From assembly GCF_001044235.1 (NCBI RefSeq), contig NZ_JYNL01000002.1:27580-91579 (forward strand): 64,000 bases of DNA, written 5' to 3'. The notes under the pieces are model-generated. The model worked only from the letters and a program-made list of their open reading frames with translations. It was not told where the DNA came from and ran no database searches. Made by a program: the position numbers and the translations under genes. Numbering within the stretch: the stretch's first letter is position 1; each line of letters begins with the position of its first letter. Source of the DNA: Mycolicibacterium chlorophenolicum (GTDB lineage Bacteria > Actinomycetota > Actinomycetes > Mycobacteriales > Mycobacteriaceae). This document shows, one piece after another, positions 26,897 through 35,418 of the stretch.

Positions 26897-27454
26897 CTAT
26901 ACCCCGTTCAGTGGCGAAATGACGTCGCCGGATTCGTCGGCGAGTTTGGGCAGTACACGAATCAGAGCGTTGAGGTCCGTGCGGGTCAATCGTTGGGTGA
27001 ACAGTTTGGAGACCATGTCTAGATGAGATTCGGTGGCCTCGATTACTGCCGTGCATCCTTTGTCGGTCAGGGTGATCTCCATCCCGCGTTTGTCGTCGCC
27101 GGCGGTGCTGCGCGTGATGAGTCCGGCCTGCTCCATGCGCAGCAGCAGCCGGCTGACGCCGCTTTCGCTGAGCAGCAGTCGGTCGCGCAACGCCCGTTGG
27201 CGCAGTCGTTTGTCCGGCACGTCGGCCAGATGAATCAACACATCGAACCACTCGAGGGGCAGATTGTGGTCACGCTTCATCTGCGCAGCCATCTTGTCGA
27301 TGATGATCCGGTGTGCACGTAGGAATTCCTGCCAGAGCACCGTCTCCTCCTCTAGTCGGGCGACGACTGCTCGCAGCCGGCGGTCATCGTCGCGTGCGGA
27401 GCTCCCGGCCGGGGCCCGCCTACTTGCCGCTCGTACCCCACGCTTGGCTGCCAT
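26897..27454 (-). CDS. MarR-family transcriptional regulator (MarR2)
   Basis: A 185-aa winged-helix regulator: LPLEWFDVLIHLADVPDKRLRQRAL (near residues 65-89), recognition helix LLSESGVSRLLLRMEQAGLI (near 93-112), wing TRSTAGDDKRGMEITLTDKG. The first 25 residues are basic and probably disordered. It is divergent from the SDR-LigM2 unit, with operator copy 3 in the gap 195 bases from its start, which makes it one candidate for the repressor of the seven-site operator. The MetE-like gene follows directly. Confidence 0.85.
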   Translation of the reverse strand: MAAKRGVRAASRRAPAGSSARDDDRRLRAVVARLEEETVLWQEFLRAHRIIIDKMAAQMKRDHNLPLEWFDVLIHLADVPDKRLRQRALRDRLLLSESGVSRLLLRMEQAGLITRSTAGDDKRGMEITLTDKGCTAVIEATESHLDMVSKLFTQRLTRTDLNALIRVLPKLADESGDVISPLNGV

Positions 27455-27648
27455 TCGGTCGCTGCTCCTCTCCTACGGCGGATCGCCGCAGTCCAGAATA
27501 GATGACTACGCAAGCTAACCAACTCGGCTCTGCTGACCCTGGCGTCTCGCGCGCTCTGGCGGGAACGTGTGGTTAGGGGTCGTCTTGCCTGGCCGTGGCG
27601 TCGTGCCTCCCAAGGCACGTGAGCGTATGACAGCATCGCACAATTCTC

Positions 27649-27677
27649 TTGCTTGAGCACGCAAGCTATGTTAGCTT
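27649..27677 (+). promoter_or_regulatory. promoter with operator copy 3, upstream of SDR-LigM2
   Basis: TTGCTTGAGCACGCAAGC at 27649-27666; TTGCTT is the -35 and TAGCTT (27672-27677, 17-base spacer) the -10. It faces the SDR gene, leaving a leader of about 155 bases. The rest of the 385-base gap between MarR2 and the SDR gene shows nothing else. Confidence 0.6.
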
Positions 27678-27839
27678 TCACCCGACGGTGGTCGTTGAGT
27701 ACCGAAACTCGACGTGCCCATCGGGGGTAGTACCGCAGTGGGTCGCCACAACGAGGGCGTCCCGCTCGGGCTCAACACATCCGCCGGCTGATTGAGTCGC
27801 GGTGCAATACCGAGAGCGTTTGTCTAGGAGACGATTGCA

Positions 27840-28640
27840 ATGACACTGGACCTTCAGGATCGCGTCGCCCTCATTACCGGCGCGAGCCGGGGTATCGGAT
27901 ACGCCATCGCCAAGGCCCTGCAGGAGCACGGCGCCCGTGTGGTGCTGCTCGCCCGTGATGAGGATGCACTCAAGTCCGCCGCTGCTACTCTGCCGTCGCC
28001 GGGACCCGACCATGTGCTGACGCTGGTGGCTGACGTCACCGACACGGAGTCGGTCCGCAACGCCGTCGCCCAAGCTCATTCGTGGCTGGGCCGCCTGGAC
28101 ATCGTCGTCAATTCGGCCGGCCCGCAGCTCACGCCGGCGGAGCTGACCGAAACCCCCACCGACACGCTCGCCGAGTATCTTGACGCTAAGTTGCTCGGCT
28201 TCCACCGGGTCGCGTCGGCTGCGTTACCGCTGCTCAGCGACTCCGGATCGGGACGGATAATCAACATCGCCGGCGCTACGGCGCTGACTTTGGTGCCCAA
28301 CGCCGGAGTCACCGGCATCACGAACGCGGCCGTCCTCGCATTCAACAACTACCTGGCCAGCGAAGCGGCGAAGAAGAATGTTCTGGTCAACGCCGTGTCC
28401 CCCGGCATGACCCTGACCGAAGGGTGGACCACCCGCCACGAAGCGATGGGCAAGGCGCAAGGAAAGACCGCCGAGGACGTCCGCAATGGAATAACAGCAG
28501 CGACCGGCATCCGTATCGGCCGATGGGCCGACACTGCTGAGGTCGCCAACGCGGTGGTGTTCCTGGCATCTGATCAGTCCTCGTACATCACCGGTTCGGT
28601 CTTGGAGGTCGACGGTGGTATCAGCAAAGCAGTGTTGTGA
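27840..28640 (+). CDS. SDR-family protein lacking the Ser-Tyr-Lys catalytic set
   Basis: A 266-aa classical short-chain dehydrogenase/reductase fold: TGASRGIG (13-20), ADVTD near 64, NSAG (91-94), and VNAVSPGMTLTEGW after the active-site helix. However, where the family has Ser, Tyr and Lys it has Ala144 (NIAG), Thr158 and Asn162 (GVTGITNAAV). It can probably still bind NAD(P) but normal hydride chemistry is doubtful, so it may have changed mechanism or act as a binding protein. AGGAG precedes ATG 27840. LigM2 starts 96 bases downstream and shares its promoter. Confidence 0.85.
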   Translation: MTLDLQDRVALITGASRGIGYAIAKALQEHGARVVLLARDEDALKSAAATLPSPGPDHVLTLVADVTDTESVRNAVAQAHSWLGRLDIVVNSAGPQLTPAELTETPTDTLAEYLDAKLLGFHRVASAALPLLSDSGSGRIINIAGATALTLVPNAGVTGITNAAVLAFNNYLASEAAKKNVLVNAVSPGMTLTEGWTTRHEAMGKAQGKTAEDVRNGITAATGIRIGRWADTAEVANAVVFLASDQSSYITGSVLEVDGGISKAVL

Positions 28641-28736
28641 GAGCAATGTCGGTGTGACGTGGCGCGGGGGCCGTTGATCCCCGGGCCCGCCTCTGAGTCG
28701 GACAAGACCGTAGTCGATCCCACAGGAAGGAACACA

Positions 28737-30107
28737 ATGTCACTGGAGACATTGGCCGGAGTGAGCCTGCAACAGTTACTTGATCAGGCCGGCAATCCGG
28801 CGCGGATGCTGCGCAGCCTGCCCGCTCTTCACTACAAGATGCCGTTCGAGCCCGAGTACACCACCTGGCGCGACGAACAGCGCGCGTGGAAACAGACCAG
28901 CGTGCTGTATGACCAGTCGCACCACATGACCGATCTGTACGTCAAAGGCCCCGACGTCAAGCGGCTGTTCTCCGATCTCGCGGTGAACAGTTTCGCCGGG
29001 TTCGGCAAGGACAAGGCCAAGCAGTTCGTCGCCTGCAACGACGACGGCTATGTGATTTCCGACGCCATCCTGTTTGGCTTCGACGACGACGAATACGTGT
29101 TGGTGGGCACGCCGGTCGCACCCAACTGGGTGCAATACCATGCTGAGACCGGTGATTACGACGTCAGCGTGGTGCGCGACGAGCGCGCCGAAGCGAATCC
29201 GAAGGGCCGGTTGACCTTTCGCTACCAACTCAACGGGCCCTCTACCCAGAAAATCTTGGAGAAGGCGACCCGCGGCCCGCTGGAGCACATCCGGTTTTTC
29301 AACATGGGCCGCTTCGAGATCGCCGGCACACCGGTGCGCGCGCTCAATCACACAATGGCGGGGGCGCCGGGCCGCGAGCTGACCGGGCTAGAACTCGTGG
29401 GTCCTGCCGAAGGCGCGCGCGCCGTGCTCGATGCGCTGCTGGAGGCCGGCGCGGAATTCGGGCTGCGCCAGGGCGGATCCATCTCCTACGTCAGCACAAC
29501 TCTTGAGTCGGGATGGATCCCCTCACCGATACCGGCCATCTACACCGACGAGCGCCTCGCCGACTATCGCAAGTGGCTACCGGCGGCCGGTTTGGAAGGT
29601 TTCGCCAGCATCGGCGGCAGCTTCGCCTCCGACAACATCGAGGACTACTACCTCACACCGTGGGACCTCGGGTACGGGCGCACCGTCAAGTTCGACCATG
29701 ACTTCATCGGGCGGGAAGCACTCGAGCGGCGCGCCTCCCAGCCGCACCGCCGCAAGGTGTGGCTGCAATGGAACCCCGAAGACGCGGCACGCGTGTTCGC
29801 CGACAGTATCTACGCTGATCCAGCAGCTCGGCCGATGGCGCTGAATCTGCCCATCGCCTCGTTCACTCACTTCCAGTTCGACCAAGTGCGCAAGGATGGC
29901 CGCATGATTGGGCTGGCGACCTACAGCGGTTCGACCGTCAACATCGGCAGCCTGGTCTCCTTGGCGATGATCGATGAGGCCGAGGCCGTCGACGGGGCGG
30001 ACGTAACGCTGCTGTGGGGCCAGGATCCCAACAGTCCCAAGCCCAACCTGGAACCGCATGTACAGACCGAGATCCGCGCAACAATCAGCACAGCGCCGCT
30101 GACATAA
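28737..30107 (+). CDS. THF-dependent O-demethylase, LigM-like (LigM2)
   Basis: A 456-aa LigM-family methyltransferase moving a methyl from a methoxylated substrate to THF. Family stretches include EYTTWRDEQRAWKQTSVLYD, GFGKDKAKQFVACN, YQLNGPSTQKIL, SGWIPSPIPAIYT and SIGGSFASDNIEDYY. Catalytic Tyr251 (LigM Y247), Trp260 and Gln60 (LigM Q57) are kept; LigM R122 is Thr125 and Y31 is Met, so carboxylate recognition as for vanillate may be lost. ATG 28737 has AGGAAGG upstream; an in-frame start at 28659 lacks one. It lies between the SDR gene and a peroxiredoxin-like gene. Confidence 0.88.
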   Translation: MSLETLAGVSLQQLLDQAGNPARMLRSLPALHYKMPFEPEYTTWRDEQRAWKQTSVLYDQSHHMTDLYVKGPDVKRLFSDLAVNSFAGFGKDKAKQFVACNDDGYVISDAILFGFDDDEYVLVGTPVAPNWVQYHAETGDYDVSVVRDERAEANPKGRLTFRYQLNGPSTQKILEKATRGPLEHIRFFNMGRFEIAGTPVRALNHTMAGAPGRELTGLELVGPAEGARAVLDALLEAGAEFGLRQGGSISYVSTTLESGWIPSPIPAIYTDERLADYRKWLPAAGLEGFASIGGSFASDNIEDYYLTPWDLGYGRTVKFDHDFIGREALERRASQPHRRKVWLQWNPEDAARVFADSIYADPAARPMALNLPIASFTHFQFDQVRKDGRMIGLATYSGSTVNIGSLVSLAMIDEAEAVDGADVTLLWGQDPNSPKPNLEPHVQTEIRATISTAPLT

Positions 30108-30159
30108 GAGGCGGCCTACACCTGGTGCGTGCCCGTCAAGGCCGACCACCCGGACAGGA

Positions 30160-30846
30160 ATGATCGTGCTGGACATCGACCTGGCTTGGCAGCGCCAACG
30201 CGCTTTCGCTCGTCGCAGCCCGAACGAGCGAGCGGTGCGCGCCAACGCGATCGACATTGTGGTGCGTGAGCGGGTGGCCGAAAGCGCGGTCGGCGTGGGC
30301 GATCCGGCTCCGCTGTTCGTGCTACACGATCGGGTTGTCGGCGACGTGAGTCTGGGGGCGCTGTTGACGTCGGGTCCGGTGGTGGTGTGTTTCTTCCGGG
30401 GCAGCTGGTGTCCCTACTGCAATCTTGAATTACGGGCTTATCAGGCCAAACTTGCACAGATCCGACAGCTCGGCGCCACCGTGGTGGCGATCAGCCCCGA
30501 GCTGCCGCATCGCTGCGCAGCGACCGAGCAGAGTAACCACCTGGACTACCCGGTGGTGTCTGATCCCGGTAATGCCGTTGCCCGCCGATATCGGCTCACT
30601 CACACCATTGAGCCAGAGGTCGTCCGGTACCAGCTGCGCCATGGCACAAATGTCGCGGCGTTCAACGGCAGTGGGCATGCCGAAGTTCCCCTGCCGGCCA
30701 CCTACGTCGTCGGCACTGACGGCATCGTTGAATTTGCCTTCGTCGACGCCGATTACACCCACCGCGCCGAACCCGGTCGCGTCCTGACGGTGTTGCGTGA
30801 TGTGGTGATGACCGATGCGCGGGCGCTGGCTGGAGCGCGATGGTGA
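30160..30846 (+). CDS. AhpC/TSA-family peroxiredoxin-like protein
   Basis: A 228-aa thioredoxin-fold protein of the peroxiredoxin-like group with the motif RGSWCPYC (C84 and C87). Two cysteines in CxxC arrangement make it resemble both atypical peroxiredoxins and thiol reductases. A preceding segment, GDPAPLFVLHDRVVGDVSLG, is the usual family N-terminal fold. It starts 52 bases after LigM2 and likely shares its transcript; protection of the demethylase or removal of peroxide from flavoenzymes is inference. ATG 30160 has only a weak GGACAGGA ribosome site; a GTG two codons later is possible. Confidence 0.8.
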   Translation: MIVLDIDLAWQRQRAFARRSPNERAVRANAIDIVVRERVAESAVGVGDPAPLFVLHDRVVGDVSLGALLTSGPVVVCFFRGSWCPYCNLELRAYQAKLAQIRQLGATVVAISPELPHRCAATEQSNHLDYPVVSDPGNAVARRYRLTHTIEPEVVRYQLRHGTNVAAFNGSGHAEVPLPATYVVGTDGIVEFAFVDADYTHRAEPGRVLTVLRDVVMTDARALAGARW

Positions 30847-31119
30847 GCGTCGGCTCCGACGAGCCGCTCGTCGAGACTCAGGACGTGCTAGGCGACACCA
30901 CGACTGAGTCAACGGGGTATCGCCGGCGGTTAGGCCGCAGCTATTTCATTCCGCCTGCCCTGTGGAGCGCGCCGCGGGAGACCGCCCGTGAGCGCCATCG
31001 GCAGGTCGGCCCACGACGGTAGCTGCTGCGGAATCATCGGGGTGTGCTTGTCGTCCTACTGGCGTGCACCGCCTGACAGCCGCTGCCTCAGTCGGTGAAA
31101 CGCTCACTGCGGCATCCGA

Positions 31120-32055
31120 TCACCGGCTGATCTGGTCTGTCGACCGGGACGCGTGGATCGTCCAGTTCTCGGCGACCCGGACTGCGGCCAAATTGCTGGC
31201 GACGTCATGGACACGCACGCACTTGGCGCCCGCCGCGGCGGCCAGAGCTGACACCGAGGCTGTGGCCGCATCGAGAAGGGCGGCGCCGGTGGCTCTGCGC
31301 AGGAAGCGTTTGCGCGATGCACCGACTAGAACCGGTCGCTGCAGCCGGGCGCTGAGTTCGGGCAGCCTGCTGAGCAGTGTCCAGTTATGGGACGCGTCTT
31401 TGGCGAATCCGATACCAGGGTCAACCACGATACGGTCGAATCCGACGCCGGCCGTTACGAGCGCGTCGATGCGGCGGCCCAATTCCGCGCCTACGACGGC
31501 GACGATGTCTCCTGGGTAATGGGTGTGTTGTTCCATGACCGCGCTGTGGGCGCGCCAGTGCATCGCCACAAAGGGCACGCCCATCTCGGCTATCGCTGCT
31601 GGCATTGCCGGGTCGGCTAGTCCTGCGCTGACGTCGTTGACGACCTGCACGCCACGCGATACGGCCGCGACGGCCACTTCGGCTCGCATGGTGTCGATGC
31701 TGACGGGGATACCCGCGGCGACCAATTCGCGTGCCACCGGTATGACTCGACGCAGTTCCTCGGTTACCGAGATGCGTTGGGCTCCAGGCCGAGTCGATTC
31801 GCCGCCGATATCGATGATGTCGGCGCCGGCCTCTGCCATCGCGTGCCCGTGGGCCACTGCCGAATCCAGCTTCGTGTACCGGCCGCCGTCGGAGAACGAG
31901 TCGGGCGTGACGTTGAGCACACCCATGACCAGACATCGCTGCGGGTGGCGCGTGTCAGCGTTGGAAGCGTTCAGCATCTCCTCGAATGGCTGTCGCAGCC
32001 GGGGTGGGGCGGGTCGGCCAACGGTTCCAGCGTGTCCTCGAGCGTTACGATTCAC
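31120..32055 (-). CDS. folP: dihydropteroate synthase
   Basis: Joins p-aminobenzoate to the pterin pyrophosphate, making dihydropteroate. The 311-aa protein has the complete DHPS barrel: MGVLNVTPDSFSDGG (44-58), GGESTRPG (84-91), SIDTMRAEVA, VNDVSAG, VDPGIGFAKD and GASRKRF. The start is GTG 32055 with AGGGGGAG upstream, 6 bases after the folC stop; ATG 31977 would also give a complete domain. It is the last gene of the six-gene metF operon. A housekeeping folP elsewhere is to be expected, so this is probably a dedicated copy that, with pabB, feeds folate synthesis. Confidence 0.92.
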   Translation of the reverse strand: MNRNARGHAGTVGRPAPPRLRQPFEEMLNASNADTRHPQRCLVMGVLNVTPDSFSDGGRYTKLDSAVAHGHAMAEAGADIIDIGGESTRPGAQRISVTEELRRVIPVARELVAAGIPVSIDTMRAEVAVAAVSRGVQVVNDVSAGLADPAMPAAIAEMGVPFVAMHWRAHSAVMEQHTHYPGDIVAVVGAELGRRIDALVTAGVGFDRIVVDPGIGFAKDASHNWTLLSRLPELSARLQRPVLVGASRKRFLRRATGAALLDAATASVSALAAAAGAKCVRVHDVASNLAAVRVAENWTIHASRSTDQISR

Positions 32056-32061
32056 GCGCTC

Positions 32062-33456
32062 TCACTCCCCCTTGTGAGCCGATGCAAGTCCGGCCGCAGC
32101 TTCGCGCGCTGCAGCGACGAGGTAGAGCGAGCCGGCCACGATAACCAGGCCGTCGACGCCCGCGGAAGTCACAGCGCTGTGCAGGGCTGCGGCGATGTCG
32201 GGGTGGGCCATGGCCGCCACGCCTGATCGGCGTGCGGCTGCTGCGATCGATTCTGGTGGTGCTGATCTGGGTGAAGCCACCTCGGTGCCGATGACAAGGT
32301 CGAAATCGGCGGCGCCGATGCCGTTGAGGAACTCCGCCGGGCGCCGATTACCGGATGCGGCGCACACCAGCACACGCCTCTTCGCAGTGGAGAAATATTC
32401 ATCGAGGGTTTCCCGTAGTGCGCGTGCAGCGGCTTGGTTGTGCGCGCCGTCGACGACGATGACCGGTGCGGTAGCGGGCAGCACTTCAGCGCGTCCACTG
32501 ATCTGGACCGTGCCGAGCGCCTGGTGCACCGTCGGTGTGTCCAGGGGTAATTCGAGAAAGCACTGGGCTGCCGCCAACGCTAATGCGGCGTTTCGGCACT
32601 GGTGTGCGCCGAGCAGGTTGACCGGTACCGTGCGGTGAATACCCCAGGGCGTGGCCAGGTCGACCGTTGAGCCGGTGGGTGAGCGCTGACGGTCTGTCGC
32701 GGTGATGTCGACGCCCAGCTGCAGAAGCTGGCGTGGTCGTTGGGCGGCGAAGATGGGGAGTAGCTTCGGGTCTGTTTCGCCCAATACCAGGGTGGTCCCC
32801 GGGTGCACGATGCCGGCTTTTTCCATGGCGATGTGCATGCGGGTATGTCCGGCGAATTCTGTGTGGTCGAGTTCGACGTTGGTAATGACTGCGACGGTGC
32901 TGTTAAGGATGTTGGTGGCATCCCATCGGCCCAGCATGCCGACCTCGACGACGGCGGCGTCGATGCCGGTATCGGCGAATATGGTGAACGCGGCCGCGGT
33001 CACTGCCTCGAACCAGCTTGGTGTCACCCCGATGCGCCGCGACATCCACGCCACCGCGCCGAGTGCTTCGGCGAATTGTTGGTCCGATACCGGCTTTTCG
33101 TCGATGGCGATGCGTTCGGTCACCTCGGACAAATGCGGACTGGTGTAGGTGCCCACCCGCAGTCCCTGGCTGCGCAGCAGTTTGGTCGCCATCGCCGACG
33201 TGGAGCCTTTGCCGTTGGTGCCGGTGATGTGGATCGATGGGAACCGGTGGTTGGGTGAGCCCAGCGCGGTGGCGATCGCCTCGATCCGTCGGGTACTGGG
33301 CTCTCTGATCATCCCGGACACTTCGTAGCCGGTCAGGCCGGCCAGGTATTCGTCCGCGCTGACCGGGTCGGTCCAGGGCAGGCTGGCGGGGATGCGCCTG
33401 CTGGCGATCGCTCGGATCGCGGCTGGAACCTGATCGGATCGTCGTGTGAGGTTCAC
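32062..33456 (-). CDS. folC: folylpolyglutamate/dihydrofolate synthase
   Basis: ATP-dependent Mur-ligase-family enzyme adding glutamate to (dihydro)pteroate and folates; polyglutamylation keeps folates in the cell and bound to C1 enzymes. The P-loop is ITGTNGKGSTSAM (77-89). Other landmarks are TSPHLSEVTERI (near 104-115), the YGLGRWDATN-like GMLGRWDATNIL, the ELDHTEF segment with ligase His, and VVDGAHNQAAARAL. It is 464 aa, the usual length. GTG start. It is in the metF-LigM3-folD2-purU-folC-folP operon, 22 bases after purU. Confidence 0.93.
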   Translation of the reverse strand: MNLTRRSDQVPAAIRAIASRRIPASLPWTDPVSADEYLAGLTGYEVSGMIREPSTRRIEAIATALGSPNHRFPSIHITGTNGKGSTSAMATKLLRSQGLRVGTYTSPHLSEVTERIAIDEKPVSDQQFAEALGAVAWMSRRIGVTPSWFEAVTAAAFTIFADTGIDAAVVEVGMLGRWDATNILNSTVAVITNVELDHTEFAGHTRMHIAMEKAGIVHPGTTLVLGETDPKLLPIFAAQRPRQLLQLGVDITATDRQRSPTGSTVDLATPWGIHRTVPVNLLGAHQCRNAALALAAAQCFLELPLDTPTVHQALGTVQISGRAEVLPATAPVIVVDGAHNQAAARALRETLDEYFSTAKRRVLVCAASGNRRPAEFLNGIGAADFDLVIGTEVASPRSAPPESIAAAARRSGVAAMAHPDIAAALHSAVTSAGVDGLVIVAGSLYLVAAAREAAAGLASAHKGE

Positions 33457-33478
33457 GGTGGTGGTTAAGGATGCGCCA

Positions 33479-34375
33479 CTATCGGAAGACCACGGTACTG
33501 GCGCCGTCGAGCAAAATCCTGTTCTCGGTGTGCCAGCGCACCGCGCGTGCCAGCGCCAGGCATTCAGTGTCGCGGCCCAGCATGGTCACTTCCGAAGCGC
33601 TCATGGAGTGATCCACCCGGGCGACCTCTTGTTCGATGATTGGACCTTCGTCGAGGTCGGCGGTGACGTAATGTGCTGTGGCGCCGACAAGTTTGACGCC
33701 GCGGGCGTGTGCCTGGTGGTAGGGGCGGGCTCCTTTGAAGCTGGGCAGCATGGAGTGGTGGATGTTGATGGCCCTGCCTTCGAGTTGTTTGCACAAATCA
33801 TTGGACAGGATTTGCATGTAACGGGCCAGTACCACCAAATCGACGTGGAGCTCGTCGACGAGCTCCAGTAGCCGGGTCTCGGCCTCGGTGCGGGTATCGG
33901 CCGACACCGGGACGTGATAGAAGGGGATGTCATAGTTGTCGGCCATCCATCCCAGATCGGGATGGTTGGAGACCACGGCGACGACGTCGATGTTGAGGGC
34001 TCCGTTGTCGGTGCGGAACAGCAGATCGTTGAGGCAGTGGCCGTATTTGCTGGCCATGATCAGGACGCGTTGCTTGTCGGAGGTGTAGAGCATTCTCCAA
34101 TGCATGGCGAATCGTTGCGCTAGGTCGATGAAATCGGCTCGCAGCGCGTCTATTTCGAGTGCGGCGTCGTGGGCGGCCTCGAATTGGATGCGGATGAAGA
34201 ACTTTTCGGCGTCGCGGTCGATGAACTGCTGGCATTCCACGATCGTGCAATCGTGCAGGAGCAAGAACTCGGTCAAAGCGAAGACGATTCCTGGCTGGTC
34301 GGGGCACGAGAGGGTGAGCACGTAGCCGGTGGGCTTGTGGATGGTGTCCAGGGCTGCTGCACGGGGGGCGTTCAT
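33479..34375 (-). CDS. purU: formyltetrahydrofolate deformylase
   Basis: Hydrolyses 10-formyl-THF to formate and free THF, so regenerating the methyl acceptor for the O-demethylases. The 298-aa protein has an N-terminal ACT domain (LTLSCPDQPGIVFALTEFLL, about 20-39) and a C-terminal formyltransferase-type domain with the catalytic set N204, H206 (INIHHSMLPSF) and D242 (ADLDEGPIIEQ). The ACT domain normally senses the methionine/glycine balance. It is the fourth gene of the operon, between folD2 and folC. Confidence 0.94.
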   Translation of the reverse strand: MNAPRAAALDTIHKPTGYVLTLSCPDQPGIVFALTEFLLLHDCTIVECQQFIDRDAEKFFIRIQFEAAHDAALEIDALRADFIDLAQRFAMHWRMLYTSDKQRVLIMASKYGHCLNDLLFRTDNGALNIDVVAVVSNHPDLGWMADNYDIPFYHVPVSADTRTEAETRLLELVDELHVDLVVLARYMQILSNDLCKQLEGRAINIHHSMLPSFKGARPYHQAHARGVKLVGATAHYVTADLDEGPIIEQEVARVDHSMSASEVTMLGRDTECLALARAVRWHTENRILLDGASTVVFR

Positions 34376-34386
34376 GCGTTTATCTC

Positions 34387-35301
34387 TCAGTGGGTTTCAC
34401 GATTGTCGGGACTGCGGTTGAGGCGGGCCGCCACGGTGGTGTTGCGGATGACCCACAGATCGGTGAGCGGGCCGATGCCGCCGGGCACTGGTGTTAATGC
34501 TCGCGCGCGGGAGCGTACTTGGGCGAAGTCGACATCGCCGACGATGCGGACGCCGCCGGTGTCGTGGACGGCATTGATACCGACGTCGAGTACGACGGTG
34601 CCTTCGCGGATGTGCTCGGCGCGGATCAGTTCTGGTGAGCCGGCGGCGACGATCAAGACGTCGGCGTGGCGGGTATGCCAGCCGAGTTGGCCGCCGCGGT
34701 TGACCCATTCGTCGACCGATTCGGCGGCGGCCTGGCGCTGCAGCGCCAGCAGCAGGGCGGGCTTGCCGACGTTGGCCGAGCGCCCGACCACGACGATCAG
34801 CGCGTTGTGGTAGAAGTCTCGGCTGTCGATGCCCGATTGCTCGATCCACTCGTCAAGGGCGTGAAACGCTGATGCGGCGGTCGGTGAGACGAATCGTGGT
34901 GTTCCCAGTGCCAATAAGCCGACGTTTTCGGGGTGCACGCCATCGACGTCCTTGAGCGGCGCCAGAGCTCCGAACACTTGGGCTTCGTCGAGATGCTCCG
35001 GCAGCGGGCGCAGAATCAGGATTGCGCTGATGGCTGGGTCGTTGTTGAGCGTGGTGATCGCTTCGATCACCTCGGTGGGTCCGGCGTCGCCGGCGAGACC
35101 GATGTGAGTATGGGCGACATTCAGCTCGGCTGCGGTGGCTGCGATGCGTCGTTCGTAGAGTGCGGCGCGATTGTCGTCGCCCACACTGAGGGTGGCCAGA
35201 CGACAGTCGATACCGTCGGAGGCGAGCGCTGACACTTCCTGTGCGACGGTGACTTTGAGGGTGTCGGCGAGTTTGCGTCCGTCGATTATTTGCGCGGTCA
35301 T
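34387..35301 (-). CDS. FolD-family protein lacking catalytic Lys and Gln (FolD2)
   Basis: A 304-aa FolD homologue. The fold is intact: VGDD near 40, LAPLKDVDG (113-121), VVGRSANVGKPALLL and TPVPGGIGPLTD. Aligned with FolD1 (23127-24005), Tyr49 and Asp120 are kept, but catalytic Lys54 is Ile53 (LYERRIAATA) and Gln98 is Leu97 (LILRPLPE). From studies of FolD enzymes, loss of this Lys abolishes cyclohydrolase while dehydrogenase can survive. FolD2 may therefore be a dehydrogenase only, relying on FolD1 for hydrolysis, or may use a modified folate. It lies between LigM3 and purU in the operon, where the pathway needs a FolD. Confidence 0.85.
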   Translation of the reverse strand: MTAQIIDGRKLADTLKVTVAQEVSALASDGIDCRLATLSVGDDNRAALYERRIAATAAELNVAHTHIGLAGDAGPTEVIEAITTLNNDPAISAILILRPLPEHLDEAQVFGALAPLKDVDGVHPENVGLLALGTPRFVSPTAASAFHALDEWIEQSGIDSRDFYHNALIVVVGRSANVGKPALLLALQRQAAAESVDEWVNRGGQLGWHTRHADVLIVAAGSPELIRAEHIREGTVVLDVGINAVHDTGGVRIVGDVDFAQVRSRARALTPVPGGIGPLTDLWVIRNTTVAARLNRSPDNRETH

Positions 35302-35418
35302 CGTGGCACCGATTCCTTTCAGGACGGGCGATGTTGGGGGCGTGGCGGCCGGGCGAAGTGGAACCCCGTCCTGCCGGCACCGAAGGGGTTCGGTGGGCTC
35401 CGGCAGGACGGGAGCCTG

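Noticed and set aside
30840..31022. 60-aa frame overlapping the peroxiredoxin stop (ATGGTGA)
   Set aside because: The overlap looks like translational coupling, but the translation has no recognisable feature and no ribosome site; left uncalled.
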